From: Pagrus major
Lineage: Eukaryota > Chordata > Actinopteri > Spariformes > Sparidae
Assembly: GCF_040436345.1 (NCBI RefSeq)
Contig: NC_133221.1
Coordinates: 5,392,663-5,456,662, forward strand
Length of the DNA: 64,000 nucleotides
Direction of reading: 5' to 3'
Position numbers and translations under genes: made by a program. How positions within the stretch are numbered: position 1 is the stretch's first letter; every line of letters starts with the position of its first letter. Under the pieces are notes generated by a model. The model was not told the DNA's origin. It did no database searches and worked only from the letters and a program-made list of their open reading frames with translations. This document shows, piece by piece, positions 21,186-35,079 of this stretch.

Positions 21186-24100
21186 CCTCATGAACTGTGA
21201 CGCATTTTTTTTCCTAAACCGAAACTGTGCCCGACTTTGAAACGTGCTGTGAGCCCGCAGTGTGAAATGTTTATATTGAAGGAAAATGTGAGCACAAAAG
21301 GAAACAAGCTGTCTACACAAACCGTTAAAAAAATGAAACGTCAAAAGAGCATTTTAAGACGTTTAAAGTCATTTTTGATTGGCTTATGAGGTCGTGGGCT
21401 GAGGGGCACAGGTGCCTACTAGGCCTCGCTTCTTCTCACTTAGCAGCCCTCCCTAAAAAGCTCTGGGTCTATATGATATTTTATATGTTATGGGTCATTC
21501 TATGGAAACATTTATGTGTCCCTAGCCTTTGCAGAAAAATAACACCTAAAAAAACACTTCAATTATTTTTTTCATATTTTCCCTCAGTCGTATAGAAGGA
21601 AAGTGCTGTATTTTGATTTCAAATGCAATAATGTATACATAACTATCAAATATATGACAGAAATGACATTTGGAAATAAAATCCAAACAAAAGACAAATA
21701 ATTATTTTTGGAATAACCACGTCATAGGTCAGAGGAAGTAAAGTGGGGGATTTTTAAGTCCACTTTCAGTTGATGTCACTGGTATGACCTACGTTGTTAG
21801 TAGGGAACTGTAAAAAATAAATAAATAATAATAAAATAAAAAGTACACATGGATTCAATTACATGATTTAGTGAGTTTTAGATGATTGACTACATGTGGT
21901 TTGAGGCCCTGAAGCAGCCATTTTGTAAAATTCATTTTTTGTGAATTTACTGTACCCTGGTGTTACCCTCACTGGTGAATGCTATCCTTCACATTTCCCA
22001 GCAAGACTTTGTAAGCCACAACCCAGAAACAATTCCCCATCATAACATTGTAGACAAAGCATTCACAGAGTGTGATGTAATGGACCAAACCCAGGCAGAG
22101 TCAATATGAGGAAGTGATGTGCGATACGTTCTGTCTTCTTATAAGTAATGTTCCTTTTTTTTACTATTTTTTTCTCCTTCCTTCCCCAAAACTACAAAAC
22201 AACCAGATGAGAGAACCACCAAAACCTTATCTTCAAAGTTGCAACAAGGCTCTCTGATGTCTAGTTTCTGATGGGAGGGCTGTTTGATGTATTCTGTGTC
22301 CGGCCCTGCACATCTTCCTGTGGACACTTGGGATTTTTATCACATCAATTAAGACAAGATATCTCCATGCCATAAAACACCTCACCGCTGCTTCATTGTT
22401 TGTGCAAGGGATTCGTTTCCAAATACCTGGGTGAGGTATTTGCATTTAAAAATTGTGAGGAAATGATCCCTGTTTGTTCTAAATCACATCGGTCTATATC
22501 ACTCATGTTATTGCTTTACATTCAATGGGACAAAAAAGCCAAAAGCTTTTGGAACATGGAATCAGTACTACTGCACTGACATGATGGAGATGTGAGCTGT
22601 AATATTTGTGGACAGGATGTGAGGGTTTGGCTTTCCGCAATGAAATTCCGGTGTGTGAAATACGCCCATGCACTCCTCCCCCGTTTCAGATTGCCCCATT
22701 GTGTGACTTGTTTACACGGAAGAATATAATGAAAAATGAATGGTCAGGCTGACTGCATTTGGTTGATTTGATAAAAGTAAGTTCACTTTTTTAAACAAGC
22801 TAGGAAATATTCACAGAGCATCACAGAGCAACGCCTTGTTTTTACTGTATTAGTCATCTTCCCCAGCTGCCATTGTGACAGTTGTTGCCTCATTTTATTA
22901 AAATAGCTTCATTTCAGTAGGAAAATGCATAACTAAGTACTAGTACTTACTCAAGTACTGTACTTAAGTACAATTTTGATGTACTTGTAATGGAGTATTT
23001 CCATTTATTTATTATTCATCATTTATTTGATAACTTTTTTACTAGTTACTTTGCAGATTCCATGTTGCATCAGTCAAAGCAGCACATTTTATTTATTAAT
23101 GAGTTATTTTATCAGCAATTCGATAAAAAAAAAAAAACAGTCTACTTACTCCGATTAGAAAAATGCTGACTATAAGATCCAATAATCGACCCGACTCATA
23201 ATCGGTCAACCTCAAGAACACAACACACATGTAAATATATCAATTGTGTACTATTGATATTTGTACATTTATTTAAACAAAAATTTCTTTTTATACTTAA
23301 GTACATTAAATATCAGATATTTGTACTTGTACTACCCGTATGAGTGACCTTCACTCTTACTAAAGTAATATTTTAACACAATATCTTTACATCTACACTG
23401 TTTTGCTGTGAAGCTCCAGAAATGTCCATTAGACTACGAAACTTCATCCCAGTTTCCATCGGCATGGGGGTGAGGAGACAATGACAGAATTTTGATTTTT
23501 TTTTGTTGGTGAACTTTACCTTTAAGACATTGAGTGTCTTTTTAAGACTTGCTTTTATTTCCATCAAAGTGAGTAAAATAAAAAAATATGCACAAGTCTA
23601 ACCTGCTGAAAAAAAAAATCTCCATCAGTTTGATTGATTTGTAGAGACTGGTTTCCTGTGTTAGGATGGGGGATCATCATCATCATCATGACCCTGACTC
23701 GTGGATTTTCTTGAAAACAATTAATGTCAAAACATCTATCAAATACACAAGACCCTACAGAATCCTATAGCTGTACTCACAATACTATTTAAGTGATGAA
23801 TTTCTCTGGTATTGTACTGTAACACCCCCACCACTAGATGTCCGTCTGCCAATTTGATCAAGGGATCAATTGCCAGGGTGAAGTCAACCAGGTGGCACTG
23901 TAATAAAAGGAAATATTAGAGGATGTGTTCTTCATTTAAGAAAAAAAAAAGGGGTGACATATTATTAATGTAACATTAACACAAAATTTTTTTTAAAAGA
24001 TATTCTGAAATTCATGTACATGTACATTTAACGATTCAACTTTTATTTGAATTTGTGATGACAAAAATTGTAAGAAATTCAAAACAAGTATTTTGACCAG

Positions 24101-24493
24101 TTGTCTGAGACTTTAAGCTCCATTGCCTGACAGCAAAGTGCTACACCTGGGTTACACAAGACGCAGTCATGATAAGCAAAGACCGTGAACATATTTTATA
24201 TATAATATTTATTTAAGTACATGACATTGTGTACACAGTGGTGAGTCATTGTTACTGTTTTCATTGCATTTCATTCGTTGAATAAAAAAAGTGCAGCTAT
24301 AAAAAGCAGTTTTCCGCCAGCCTCAAAACAATACAAAATATATAACACTATTTTTTTTTCCTCACACACTTGAGTTCAATAAATAAAGATTAGCGACGCG
24401 CAGGCAAAATGTTCAGTCATGACAGTCTATACATCTTTATGTAACATCAGACACAATATGTGTGTCACAATACACTCGACTAGTATTTCTTCT
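21186..24493. other. Spacer between genes B and C
   Basis: Nearly identical to 4200-7440 (A-B spacer). It contains the TACTT-rich repeat (about 22940-23370), a short-element end, an Ig-receptor stalk relic (23603-23676) and about 300 bp of 3'-flank sequence. At 24493 it is cut and joined to sequence equivalent to 44527, so the whole 3' end present at gene D is missing here. Confidence 0.55.
23603..23676 (-). pseudogene. Remnant of Ig-receptor stalk exon (B-C spacer)
   Basis: The same 3' half of the stalk exon as at 6512-6583, with the GTTAGAC donor retained and the upstream half lost into an (ATC)n run. Confidence 0.65.
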
Positions 24494-25067
24494 TGACGCC
24501 CTCAGAAGTCCTCCATAGTCTACTGTGATATCACCATGCTGTTCTTCTGAGGCCATCATCATTTCATTTGGGTCGACATTATCTATTTACATTCTTGCTC
24601 TACTTTTCAAGGATGAAGTTGTAACTTACGTATTCCTATAATTACACCCACAACTTTTCCGGAATTCCCTGCGCCTGTTAAAAAAACAATAAGGACAGAG
24701 AACTGTGTCAAACATTGGGTTTGATAAAACCATAATGCTCATCTGCTGGTTACAGAAGCCTTGAGGTGCAAGGGAAGAAATGTTTGTTTCTAGTAATCCA
24801 TTTTCTAAGCTTGATCTGAATTGTTTTCTCTCCTGTCTTTTTGACTTGAAAAAGTTTTGCCAGGATAATTTATGGGTTCCTTAACTTTTTTTGCAGGAAA
24901 CCAAATGGGGAAAAAATTAATGTCTGAAACCAAGTGGGAAAAAATGTTCATGTGTGAAACAGAGAATTTCTTTTACGGTTACTGTTTCACACATGAAAAA
25001 AATTGTTCTCCTTAATTTCTTTTCACCAATGGAAAAAAAAAATAAGGAACATCATTTTTATTGAAAG

Positions 25068-25098
<31 letters not shown>

Positions 25099-27138
25099 GT
25101 ATTTTTATTATTATTATTATTATCATTATTATTATTATTATCATTATCATCATCCTGCCATTAACTTTTGGTTTGGATCTGGATTTTACTTTCTTTAAAA
25201 TGGTGAGATGGGCATTAATTTCTCAGGGAATAAAGCATGAATATTGATGAAAACATCTAGCATATTATTGTAGTTACTCATAGATACCAGCCACATAGTG
25301 ACACAGATCCTATAGACCTGGTGAGCTTAAATTAAGCAGTTAATTCAGAGTGATACAATGCTAAAGAGTTTGATATTGGATTAGGCTTGATTCATTTAAA
25401 GGGGCCTTGGCGAAGGTATGCGCTCTATTGAGTGCCATTCAACTTGAAACTTTATTTAACCTCCTAGCAAAAGAAATTAAAAGACACAAAATGCTAATCT
25501 TATCCAAAAAGGGAAACTTCAATTAGCTGCACATACAAAATATTCTGTGATTGGCATACCAGTATGTTTTGCTCATGTTCAAAAGTAACAGGTTGATTTT
25601 CAGATAAAGACCAAACTTACATGCTGGGGGAGGAGGTGACCACTGACCATCTGGCTGACATGTCAGGGTAGGCTCCCCTTCCATTTCATAGAGCACTGAG
25701 CACTTGTATGTGACCTTATCATTGGGTTTGTAAGGGGGTCGAGCACCATTAGTCACGTGGCCATGTTTAACGTGAGGGTCTTCACAGTAAAGGCCTGCAG
25801 CCGGGAAAAAAAGTAAATAGAAATCAATACAATTCTGAATATATTGATTGTGCTCAAACAGAAGCAACCCACATCAATGTGAAAAGCAAAAAACTGCAAT
25901 AATTTCAAAGAGAAGTGAGCAACATGGGTAATATCCCCCATTCAGGTTTATGTAATTTTATATCATGATACTATCCTGATACCTGTATACCGTGGTAGTA
26001 TAGTACAATATTCTGGAAAATCTAGTAGGAAACTGTTTATGGATTTCAAAAAATAGAAATTCATAAACGTATCTATTGAACTCCAGAACCTTACAGATCA
26101 AGGAAGAGTGCTTCATCACGATCATTCAACAGTCCTGGTCATGGATTTTAACAGCTACCACATATCGTCTGCTGTCACATCATTCAATCTAACATTACCT
26201 TATGGAAAGTTATACGAGCAGATGTGTTAAAAAAATACATACTGTCACTAGGGTCACTCAACTGAACAAACTGCACAATTTCATTGAGTGAACACACTGT
26301 ATGGCTTAAGATAATTCTGTAGCATTAATATGGACTCTACCTGGTTTCTTTGTGGGATGAGGTGGGATTACAATTTCTGTGAAAAGACACAAAACAAAAG
26401 GATTATGAGGACAGTATTACTGCCATCAGAGATGTGGTAAGATCACACAGAAAGATTCAGTGTGTTCTTCCAGCATTATGTGGGAAGCATATACATGCTC
26501 GCATATGGAATCTGCAATAAAGTCACCGGGCTTTTCACTTCCGTTCTCAAACTTTTGAAAATGAAAATGCCAAGATATTACACAGCAGCAAGGTCTTGTC
26601 TGAAAGGTATGGTAAGGTATTGAAGGGTAACCCCACCAATTTTACAAAATGACTTTTAAAACTGTATTTAACAACCTTGTGGGGCTGGACAATATGGACT
26701 TAAAATAATACTGCCATTTTCTAGGCAATATAGCAATTCACAATATACAGTATGTCTTGATATTTTTATATCTGCTCAAAAGAACTTCGCAAATGCTGAA
26801 CTGGGCCACAAGAGCAGATATCTCAATAAATAACATAGATATCATTTTCAATAAATAATCCTTAGTAATGTGGACACAATGACTGACTGGTTAAAGGTTA
26901 GTATTAGAATAAGTAGAAAACTCTGGTAAGTTCAGAATATTAAATCACTTCACTGTAATGCAGCCGTCAAAGGGTTTTAGGGAATAAGACTTTTTCGGAA
27001 TAATAATAAATAATCTAATGTCTAACAAACTGGACCTTTAAAACCAGGAAAAGTCAAGATCTTCACATTCAACCTGAGATTACAGCTGAGATTACACTGT
27101 GAATATGTTGAGAAAGGTTGGAAAAAAATTCAAAACAC

Positions 27139-27318
27139 TATTACATGTTGGGGGAGCAGGCTGAAATGTTCCATCATCTGAACATGATATTAACTCTGGT
27201 CCACTGAGTGTCAAACCTGCTTCACGGCTGTAGCGTACAACTTCTCCAAAGTTATAGGAGTCTTTGTGTGGAGCTAAGGTGGTATCCCTGACCAGAGGTG
27301 GCCGATCACAAGTCACCA
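27139..27318 (-). pseudogene. Gene C CCP9 exon with damaged donor
   Basis: Carries the same AATAGTGTTTT donor lesion and the same Cys-to-Arg change (YSREAG) as gene B CCP9, so both predate the B/C split or were shared by gene conversion. Confidence 0.6.
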
Positions 27319-30166
27319 CTGTAAAATAAATATGACATCACTTTAAATGTGTTTTTTCATCATACTGTAGGCCTTTCATCACAAAAAACACTACAACAGT
27401 TTTTCGAACCGTGGTGCTACAGCAACTTCCTGACTTTTAAAACTGTATTTAACCACCTAGTGGGGCTGGACAATATGGCCTTAAAATAATACTGCCATTT
27501 ACTGCCAACAATATGTCTTGATATTTCTAAATCTGCTCAAAAGAACTTCGTAAATGCTGAACTGGGCCACAAGAGCAGATATCTCAATAAATAACATCAA
27601 TATCATTTTCAATAAATAATCCTTAGTAATGTGGACACAATGACTGACTGGGTAAAGGTTAGTATTAGAATAAGTAGAAAACTCTGGTAAGGCAGCCTTT
27701 AAAGGATTTTTAGGGAATAAGACTTTTTGGGAATAAGACTCAATAATCTAATCTAATAAACAGGACCTTTAAAACCAGGAAAAGACAACACCATTGCCAT
27801 ATTACAATATAATAATAACAATATATTAATATTGCCCAGTCCTACCACATAGCAAAAGGGGAAAAAACAATTCAAATTAAGACTAAAAGGGAATCTAAAA
27901 GTAGCCAAGTATAAAGGACGTGATGTGATTACGCTGATCACATGCAAGACTGTGATGACAAACATAACAGCTAGACTTTCATCTACAGAAGAAAATCAAG
28001 TGGTCGTTTTCATTTAACTTACCGTCACATCTTGGAGGTTCAGCTGACCACTGACTGTTTATCTCACATGTCAAGGTAGACTGCCCGACCATTTTAAATC
28101 CTTTTCTGCACCTGTACTCGACCACAGCCTTGTGTCCATGAGGTGGTCGAGAACCACTAATCCAGTCAGCATTTAAGATGTCAAGATCTTCACATTCAAC
28201 CTCTGCAGGCAAAGAAAATTTAACATGGAAACGATCACATTTGTGAAAAAAAACAAAAAACTTTTCTGAAGTACGTGAGAGTATTAGTAACAGCTGAGAT
28301 TACACTGTGAATATGTTGAGAAAGGTTGGAAAAAAATTAAAAACACTTACTAATACATGTTGGGGGAGCAGGCTGAAATGTTCCATCATCTGAACATGAA
28401 GCTGACTCTGATCCACTGAGTGTCAAACCTGCTTCACAGCTGTAGCGTACAACTTCTCCAAAGTTATAGGAGTCTTTGTGTGGAGCTAAGGTGGCATCCC
28501 TGACCAGAGGTGGCCGATCACAAGTCACCACTGTAAAATAAATATGACATCTATTAGAATGGATGAAGAAGATGTTGTGAGATAATATGTACATCAGGGT
28601 TCAAAATCAGAGAACATTGACTGTTTAAAGTCTTTGCACACCTTTGTGTTTTTTTAAAAAAATCATTCAAGGAAAAAACATTACGTACAGAAACCTTAAA
28701 CAATAAGTCTGATGTGTTTATTATTCTATTCCTTGCAATAATTCACTGTAATTGAAGATGACTCTGTGGTCCTGTCACTTACTGAAAAACAAAAGAAAAT
28801 TGTGGGTCCGCCCAATCCTGAAAACAGAACAGGGGCCAGGAGAATTTCAGCTGCTGATAAAGAGGCTGAAGAATTATCCCAACACTTCAAGGTATATTTT
28901 ATGATGTCAGTGGTCCAGTTGATACACTGCTAGCTGTACTGGAACCACACATTAAAGAGAAAACCACTCTTTTCTGCGCACCAGTTGATACTGAACAGCC
29001 ACTGGCAGTATGTCTACGGTTCAGAGGTCTACGTTTCGGACTCAGTGCGTAAACATGACTGATACAACATGAGGTAGTATTTATTTTTAAAACGTGCAGC
29101 AATTGTGGACAAAAAAAACAAAACGGATTTTGGTTTGCAAAGGCCTTCAAACTGGTTGTGGATTATTGCTTCTATTAGGGAACTTGTGGTAGAAGACTTA
29201 TTATTGACTCAATATAGTAATTTCATAACAAAGTATTATTTGAGTGAGAGCAAAATATATAAGAAGAGGTTGTGAGATGATATATTAGAGAAACTTCCTG
29301 ACTTTGGGAGAAAATATGCTGAAAATAAAAACACTAGAATGAACGAAGAAGACCAAATAAGGCTTCAAATCTGAGAATACTGCCAGTTTAAACTGCTGAA
29401 TACTGCTGCTATTAAGAACTTGTTTGATGTACGGTAGAAGACTTGTAACTAATTTCAGGGATTCATCCTGAAATTTTAAATGTGTTTTTTCATCATACTG
29501 TAGACCTTTCATCACATAAATAAAAAAGGGCCACTTACAGGGGAGCAAAAAACACTACAACAGTTTTTCGAACCGTGGTGCTACAGCATCTTCCTGACTT
29601 TTAAAACTGTATTTAACCACCTAGTGGGGCTGGGCAATATGGACTTAAAATAATACTGCCATTTACTGCCAACAATATGTCTTGATATTTCTAAATCTGC
29701 TCAAAAGAACTTCGTAAATGCTGAACTGGGCCACAAGATCAGATATCTCAATAAATAACATCAATATCATTTTCAATAAATAATCCTTAGTAATGTGGAC
29801 ACAATGACTGACTGGGTAAAGGTTAGTATTAGAATAAGTAGAAAATTCTGGTAATGCAGCCTTTAAAGGATTTTTAGGGAATAAGACTTTTTGGGAATAA
29901 GACTCAATAATCTGATCTAATAAACTGGACCTTTAAAACCAGGAAAAGACAACACCATTGCCATATTACAATATAATGATAACAATATATTACTATTGCC
30001 CAGTCCTACCACATAGCAAAAGAAGGGGAAAAAACAATTCAAATTAAGACTAAAAGGGAATCTAAAAATAGCCAAGTATAAAGGACGTGATGTGATTACG
30101 CTGATCACATGCAAGACTGTGATGACAAACATAACAGCTAGACTTTCATCTACAGAAGTAACTTAC

Positions 30167-30346
30167 TTTCACATCTTGGAGGTTCAGGTGACCACTGACT
30201 GTTTATCTCACATATCAAGGTAGACTGCCCGACCATTTTAAATCCTTTTCTGCACTTGTACTCGACCACAGCCTTGTGTCAATGAGGTGGTCGAGAACCC
30301 CTAATCCAGTCAGCATTTAAAATGTCAAGATCTTCACATTCAACCT
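30167..30346 (-). pseudogene. Gene C CCP6 exon with in-frame stop
   Basis: Same GGA-to-TGA change as gene B CCP6, at 30279-30281. Splice sites are intact and the 180-nt exon is phase-symmetric, so it could be skipped. Confidence 0.75.
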
Positions 30347-32007
30347 CTGCAGGCAAAGAAAATTTAACATGGAAACGATCACATTTGTGAAAAAAAACAA
30401 AAAACTTTTCTGAAGTACGTGAGAGTATTAGTAACAGCTGAGATTACACTGTGAATATGTTGAGAAAGGTTGGAAAAAAATTAAAAACACTTACTAATAC
30501 ATGTTGGGGGAGCAGGCTGAAATGTTCCATCATCTGAACATGAAGCTGACTCTGATCCACTGAGTGTCAAACCTGCTTCACAGCTGTAGCGTACAACTTC
30601 TCCAAAGTTATAGGAGTCTTTGTGTGGAGCTAAGGTGGTATCCCTGACCAGAGGTGGCCGATCACAAGTCACCACTGTAAAATAAATATGACATCACTTT
30701 AAATGTGTTCTTTCATCATACTGTAGGCCTTTCATCACATAAATAAAAAGGGCCACTTGCGGGGGGGGCAAAAACCACTACAACAGTTTTTCGAACCGTG
30801 GTGCTACAGCATCTTCCTGACTTTTAAAACTGTATTTAACAACCTAGTGGGGCTGGACAATATGGACTTAAAATAATACTGCCATTTACTGCCAACAATA
30901 TATGTCTTGATATTTCTAAATCTGCTCAAAAGAACTTTGCAAATGCTGAATTGGGCCACAAGATCAGATATCTCAATAAATAACATCGATATCATTTTCA
31001 ATAAATAATCCTTAGTAATGTGGACACAATGACTGACTGGGTAAAGGTTAGTATTAGAATAAGTAGAAAACTCTGTTAAGTTTAGAAAATTAAATCACTT
31101 TAGTGTAATGCAGCCGTTAAAGGGTTTTTAGGGAATAAGACTTTTTGGGAATAAGACTCAATAATCTAATGTCTAACAAACTGGACCTTTAAAACCAGGA
31201 AAAGACAACACCATTGCCACATTACAATATAATGATATACAAAATATTACTCTCATATCATGATAACAATATATTAATATTGCCCAGCCCTACCACATAG
31301 CAAAAGAAGGGGAAAAAACAATTCAAATTAAGACTAAAAGGGAATCTAAAAATAGCCAAGTATAAAGGACGTGAAGTAGTTGTTTTCATTTAACTTACCG
31401 TCACATCTTGGAGGTTCAGCTGACCACTGACTGTTTATCTCACATATCAAGGTAGACTGCCCGACCATGTTAAATCCTTTTCTGCACTTGTACTCGACCA
31501 TAGCCTTGTGTCCATGAGGTGGTTGAGAACCCCTAACACAGTCACCATTTAAGATGTCAAAATCTTTACATTCAACCTCTGCAGGCAAAGAAAATTTAAC
31601 ATGGAAATGATCACATTTGTAAAAACAAAAAAATTTAAAAAAAAACATTTTCAAAGTACATGAGAGTATCAGTAACAGCTGAGATTACACTGTGAATATG
31701 TTGAGAAAGGTTAGAAAAAAATTAAAAACACTTACTAACACATGTTGGGGGAGCAGGCTGAAATGTTCCATCATCTGAACATGATATTAACTCTGGTCCA
31801 CTGAGTGTCAAACCTGCTGTACAGTTGTAGCATACAGCATCTCCATAGTCATAGGAGTCTTTGTGTGGAGTGAAGGTGGCATCGCTAACCAGAGGTGGCC
31901 GATCACAAGTCACCACTGTAAAATAAAAATGAGATCTATTAGAATGGAAAAAGTTGCCAAAGTTTATTTAGTAATGTATTTTGTATAAACACATTGAGAC
32001 TACCAAC

Positions 32008-32085
32008 CTTCACATATCGGCAACTTGTCCATCCACCCTTGTGCTCCACAAGTGATTCGACTTTTACCAACCAACCAATCTGTAA
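32008..32085 (-). pseudogene. Gene C second CCP2 exon with 4-bp frameshift
   Basis: The exon is 78 nt; genes A, B and D have 74 nt. CCAA is duplicated on the plus strand (CCAACCAACCAATC against CCAACCAATC). The frame YRLVGK becomes YRLVGW followed by TAA. Splice sites are unchanged. Confidence 0.8.
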
Positions 32086-33138
32086 CTAATCAAGGAAGTA
32101 AAAAAATTAAAAACATTTTTTACATCATACAGCAACACTGAAAACACTGAAAACTAAGTGAGCCCTACTGAGCAATCCACTTTGATTAGAATTAAACGTT
32201 TTTTTTCATTTGGAAACAGGTGTTTTCTACACTATAGTGTTAAAATACAGTACTCACAACTACATTTCAAAAATAATTTCTATGAACATGAACCATCACA
32301 TGAATCATCTCAGTTTATTAGTTACCCATCATTGCAAGTGATTTCAATATGATCACCAAACAAATTCTCTTTAGGGTAATGAATCTGTCCATTTTCCATT
32401 TCTCCAGGATTGCCACAGTTATTCCCTGCAAAAAAGAAAACTCTCATTAGTATTAAACTCCACCCTTTAAAATGAGTGAATACCATTATGAACCAATGAC
32501 AACAAACTGGTCACCAGATAATGTCAGTTTTCCACATAAAAGAGCATTTTTATGATGATAAGCTGTAATTCACAAGAGGGCTTCAAATTTGAGAATAGAG
32601 AATAGAAAGTGCTAATATTTACTCTCGCATTTTAGCCTCACAGTACTCCAACTGCCAGCAGTACAAGTAATGGATGGGGACCCTCCATCAAAAAGGTAAC
32701 CAGTATTACAGGTAAAGGCCGCTTGATCCCCACTGGCAAAAGTTTCTTTAAGGATGTATTCGTCCTTCAAATGCATGTTGGGTCCTCCATCAGGTACAGA
32801 ACAGTCTTGAGCTGTGATGACAATTAAGAAAGAGACAGGTGAGCACCAGCAGTGAGGACAAGTGAACGTCAGACGAAACACCAGCTTGTTTATAATAATG
32901 TGTCACAAGCCTATCTGTGTCTCACCATGAGCAGTGATGGCAAATCCTAAACAGCTCAGTAGTAGGAAGTCAGTGACGCCCATGATGGCAACTGGAAAGT
33001 CTGACTGAAGTCAGCGAGTTTTCTGGCAAAGACGAAAAGCAAATATATGTCAGATGATTAGATGATTAGTGGTTAAGATGGTTTATACTACTGACGCCTC
33101 CGCGGAACACATTCAATTTCGGACATGCAAGTTATCCA

Positions 33139-33978
33139 CTAGACAATTCCCCGTTGGGAAATCGCGAGAGTGGGCTGTGCTGTGTTTTGCCCCATGCGTG
33201 TGTCGTCTGCCTGCCTGCCTGCCTGCCTGCGTGTGTGTGATTTACATTGAAGTGAATGGAGCAGTTGAGAGCTACTCTTGTCGGTTAGAGGCAGAAAGAT
33301 CAAAAAACGTAAATCATACTGATAAAGTAGACACATTGGGAGAAAGAAGACAAGTGCGGCTACAACTCTGTGAAAAATCACGGTTCTACTGTGTAATTTG
33401 TGGCTGGGGTCGTCACGGAAAGAGAGAATTTCTGAGAGTTTTTTTGAGTGTCCACCACTCTGTCATTTGGCTCCTGCAGCCTGCTGCACGAACATTCCAC
33501 CATACACAATCATTGAAAATCCTGAATTTTTCCAAAATCACTCACCATCATTAAAGGGTCACTGTTCAAAAACAAAACATCGTAGGAAAAAAGTTCAAAT
33601 ACAACTCAAAGAGACATGACCCGTGCCTACATTTTAAAGTTTGAATGGTGTTTCTAGGTGAACGTAGGCCAGAGCAGGAGATGTTTGAAAAACGTCGCAG
33701 ATTTGCGATTTTTTTGACCTCGTCCCATTCATTCCTTATGGGAAATTTGTCGCAGTTTTTCGCGTCTTACGACGCGAAAAATTAATTTTTTGGAAATTTG
33801 AATAAGAGCACACCTCGCCCGATCGAGACGCACGTTTTGATGTATTTTTTGTTTGTGTGCGCTCAACGGTGCGGGGCAAGTTAAGTGCCAAAAAACGGCG
33901 CGAGCAATAACACTATGGACACCTATAGCTTTGCTATAGAGGTGTCCATAGTGGGCTTTGCATAGCACAGCCCACTAA
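33139..33978. mobile_element. Hairpin-ended element in intron 1 of gene C
   Basis: The same insertion as in gene B but with only one internal copy, 840 bp in all. The ends carry inverted AGTGGGCTGTGCT (33169 and 33964-33976) and the terminal hairpin at 33911-33952. A TGCC tract near 33209 is longer than in B. Confidence 0.55.
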
Positions 33979-34727
33979 TAACAACTAGCTACCTCACTCA
34001 CATCGAACTAAAACATAAATATTAGTTCAGTTTAGGATAAAATACACAATACATACGTACGTATGTAGATAACGACAGGTATTAGGTCTATAATGGATGT
34101 GTATTGACAGAAATGCGCTCAGGCTTGTCGTTGGTAGCCGACTGGAGAAAACGTTAACTGCACCAAACTCCATTCAAAATCCTTTAATATTTTGCCAAAT
34201 AACGTGACACTGCTTATGAAGCTAATCCTACAGAGCTACTTTACAACTTTTCCACAACGACAGTTTTGACTGACACATTCGGCATACGTTTCAAAGAACA
34301 GAAATACAAGGATGTCGATACAGCAGTGAAATGTTAGTCCTTAAAACTAGTAGATAAGGCATGTTTCCCCTCCATCTTCCTTCGTCGAAACAAGGTGGGC
34401 GGTAACGCGTCGTGCTAACACTAATGGCGCAAGCTCAACTATAGTCAACTTTAATAAAAACGGGATCTATGCCGAAGTTATCGATAAAACTTCGGGATAC
34501 TGAAACTGCGTTTACCTGTCTTCAACTCGACGTACGAATTTGCTCGTATCAAATTCACTATTCAAGTCGTGAAATCGCAACCTTAAGCTGGGTTAGCTTG
34601 GTATCGTTTAGCTAACATAGCATCGACAAACGTTAAGACGGTTCCATTCGAGTGAGAGCGTTACCGCGGTTCTGTTTTCGGTTCGGTAGCACAGTTTGTC
34701 AAAGAAAAGGGTGTATTTTGAACTTAC

Positions 34728-34820
34728 CCAGTGAAATACGAAGAGGCTGCCACAATGGCTGCCGTCACACAGTGGAAGTCAGGCTGCCTCCTTCTTCTCC
34801 TCTGTTGTCTTGACGGAAAT
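34728..34820 (-). other. Gene C non-coding first exon
   Basis: Conserved GTAAGT donor at 34727-34722, acceptor at 33022/33023. The right edge is approximate. Confidence 0.45.
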
Positions 34821-35079
34821 GGGCGTGGCCTCATGAACTGTGACGCATTTTTTTTCCTAAACCGAAACTGTGCCCGACTTTGAAACGTGCTGTGAGCCCG
34901 CAGTGTGAAATGTTTATATTGAAGGAAAATGTGAGCACAAAAGGAAACAAGCTGTCTACACAAACCGTTAAAAAAATGAAACGTCAAAAGAGCATTTTAA
35001 GACGTTTAAAGTCATTTTTGATTGGCTTATGAGGTCGTGGGCTGAGGGGCACAGGTGCCTACTAGGCCTCACTTCTTCT

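Larger units (their letters stand above)
24630..34820 (-). pseudogene. Gene C: CCP-domain membrane protein, probable pseudogene
   Basis: A recent sister copy of gene B. Exons: signal 32926-32983, CCP1 32623-32811, CCP2 32326-32425 plus 32008-32085, CCP3 31736-31915, CCP4 31399-31578, CCP5 30495-30674, CCP6 30167-30346, CCP7 28351-28530, CCP8 28023-28202, CCP9 27139-27318, stalk 26341-26376, last CCP 25621-25794, membrane exon 24630-24674; a non-coding exon ends at 34728. Three lesions are visible: a 4-bp tandem duplication in the second CCP2 exon shifts the frame and gives an early stop, CCP6 has the same TGA as gene B, and CCP9 has the same ruined donor. CCP4 also has Cys for the usual Trp (DCVRGS). 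Skipping both CCP2 exons together would restore phase, so a shortened product cannot be excluded. The membrane exon reads AGNSGKVVGVIIGI. Confidence 0.7.
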
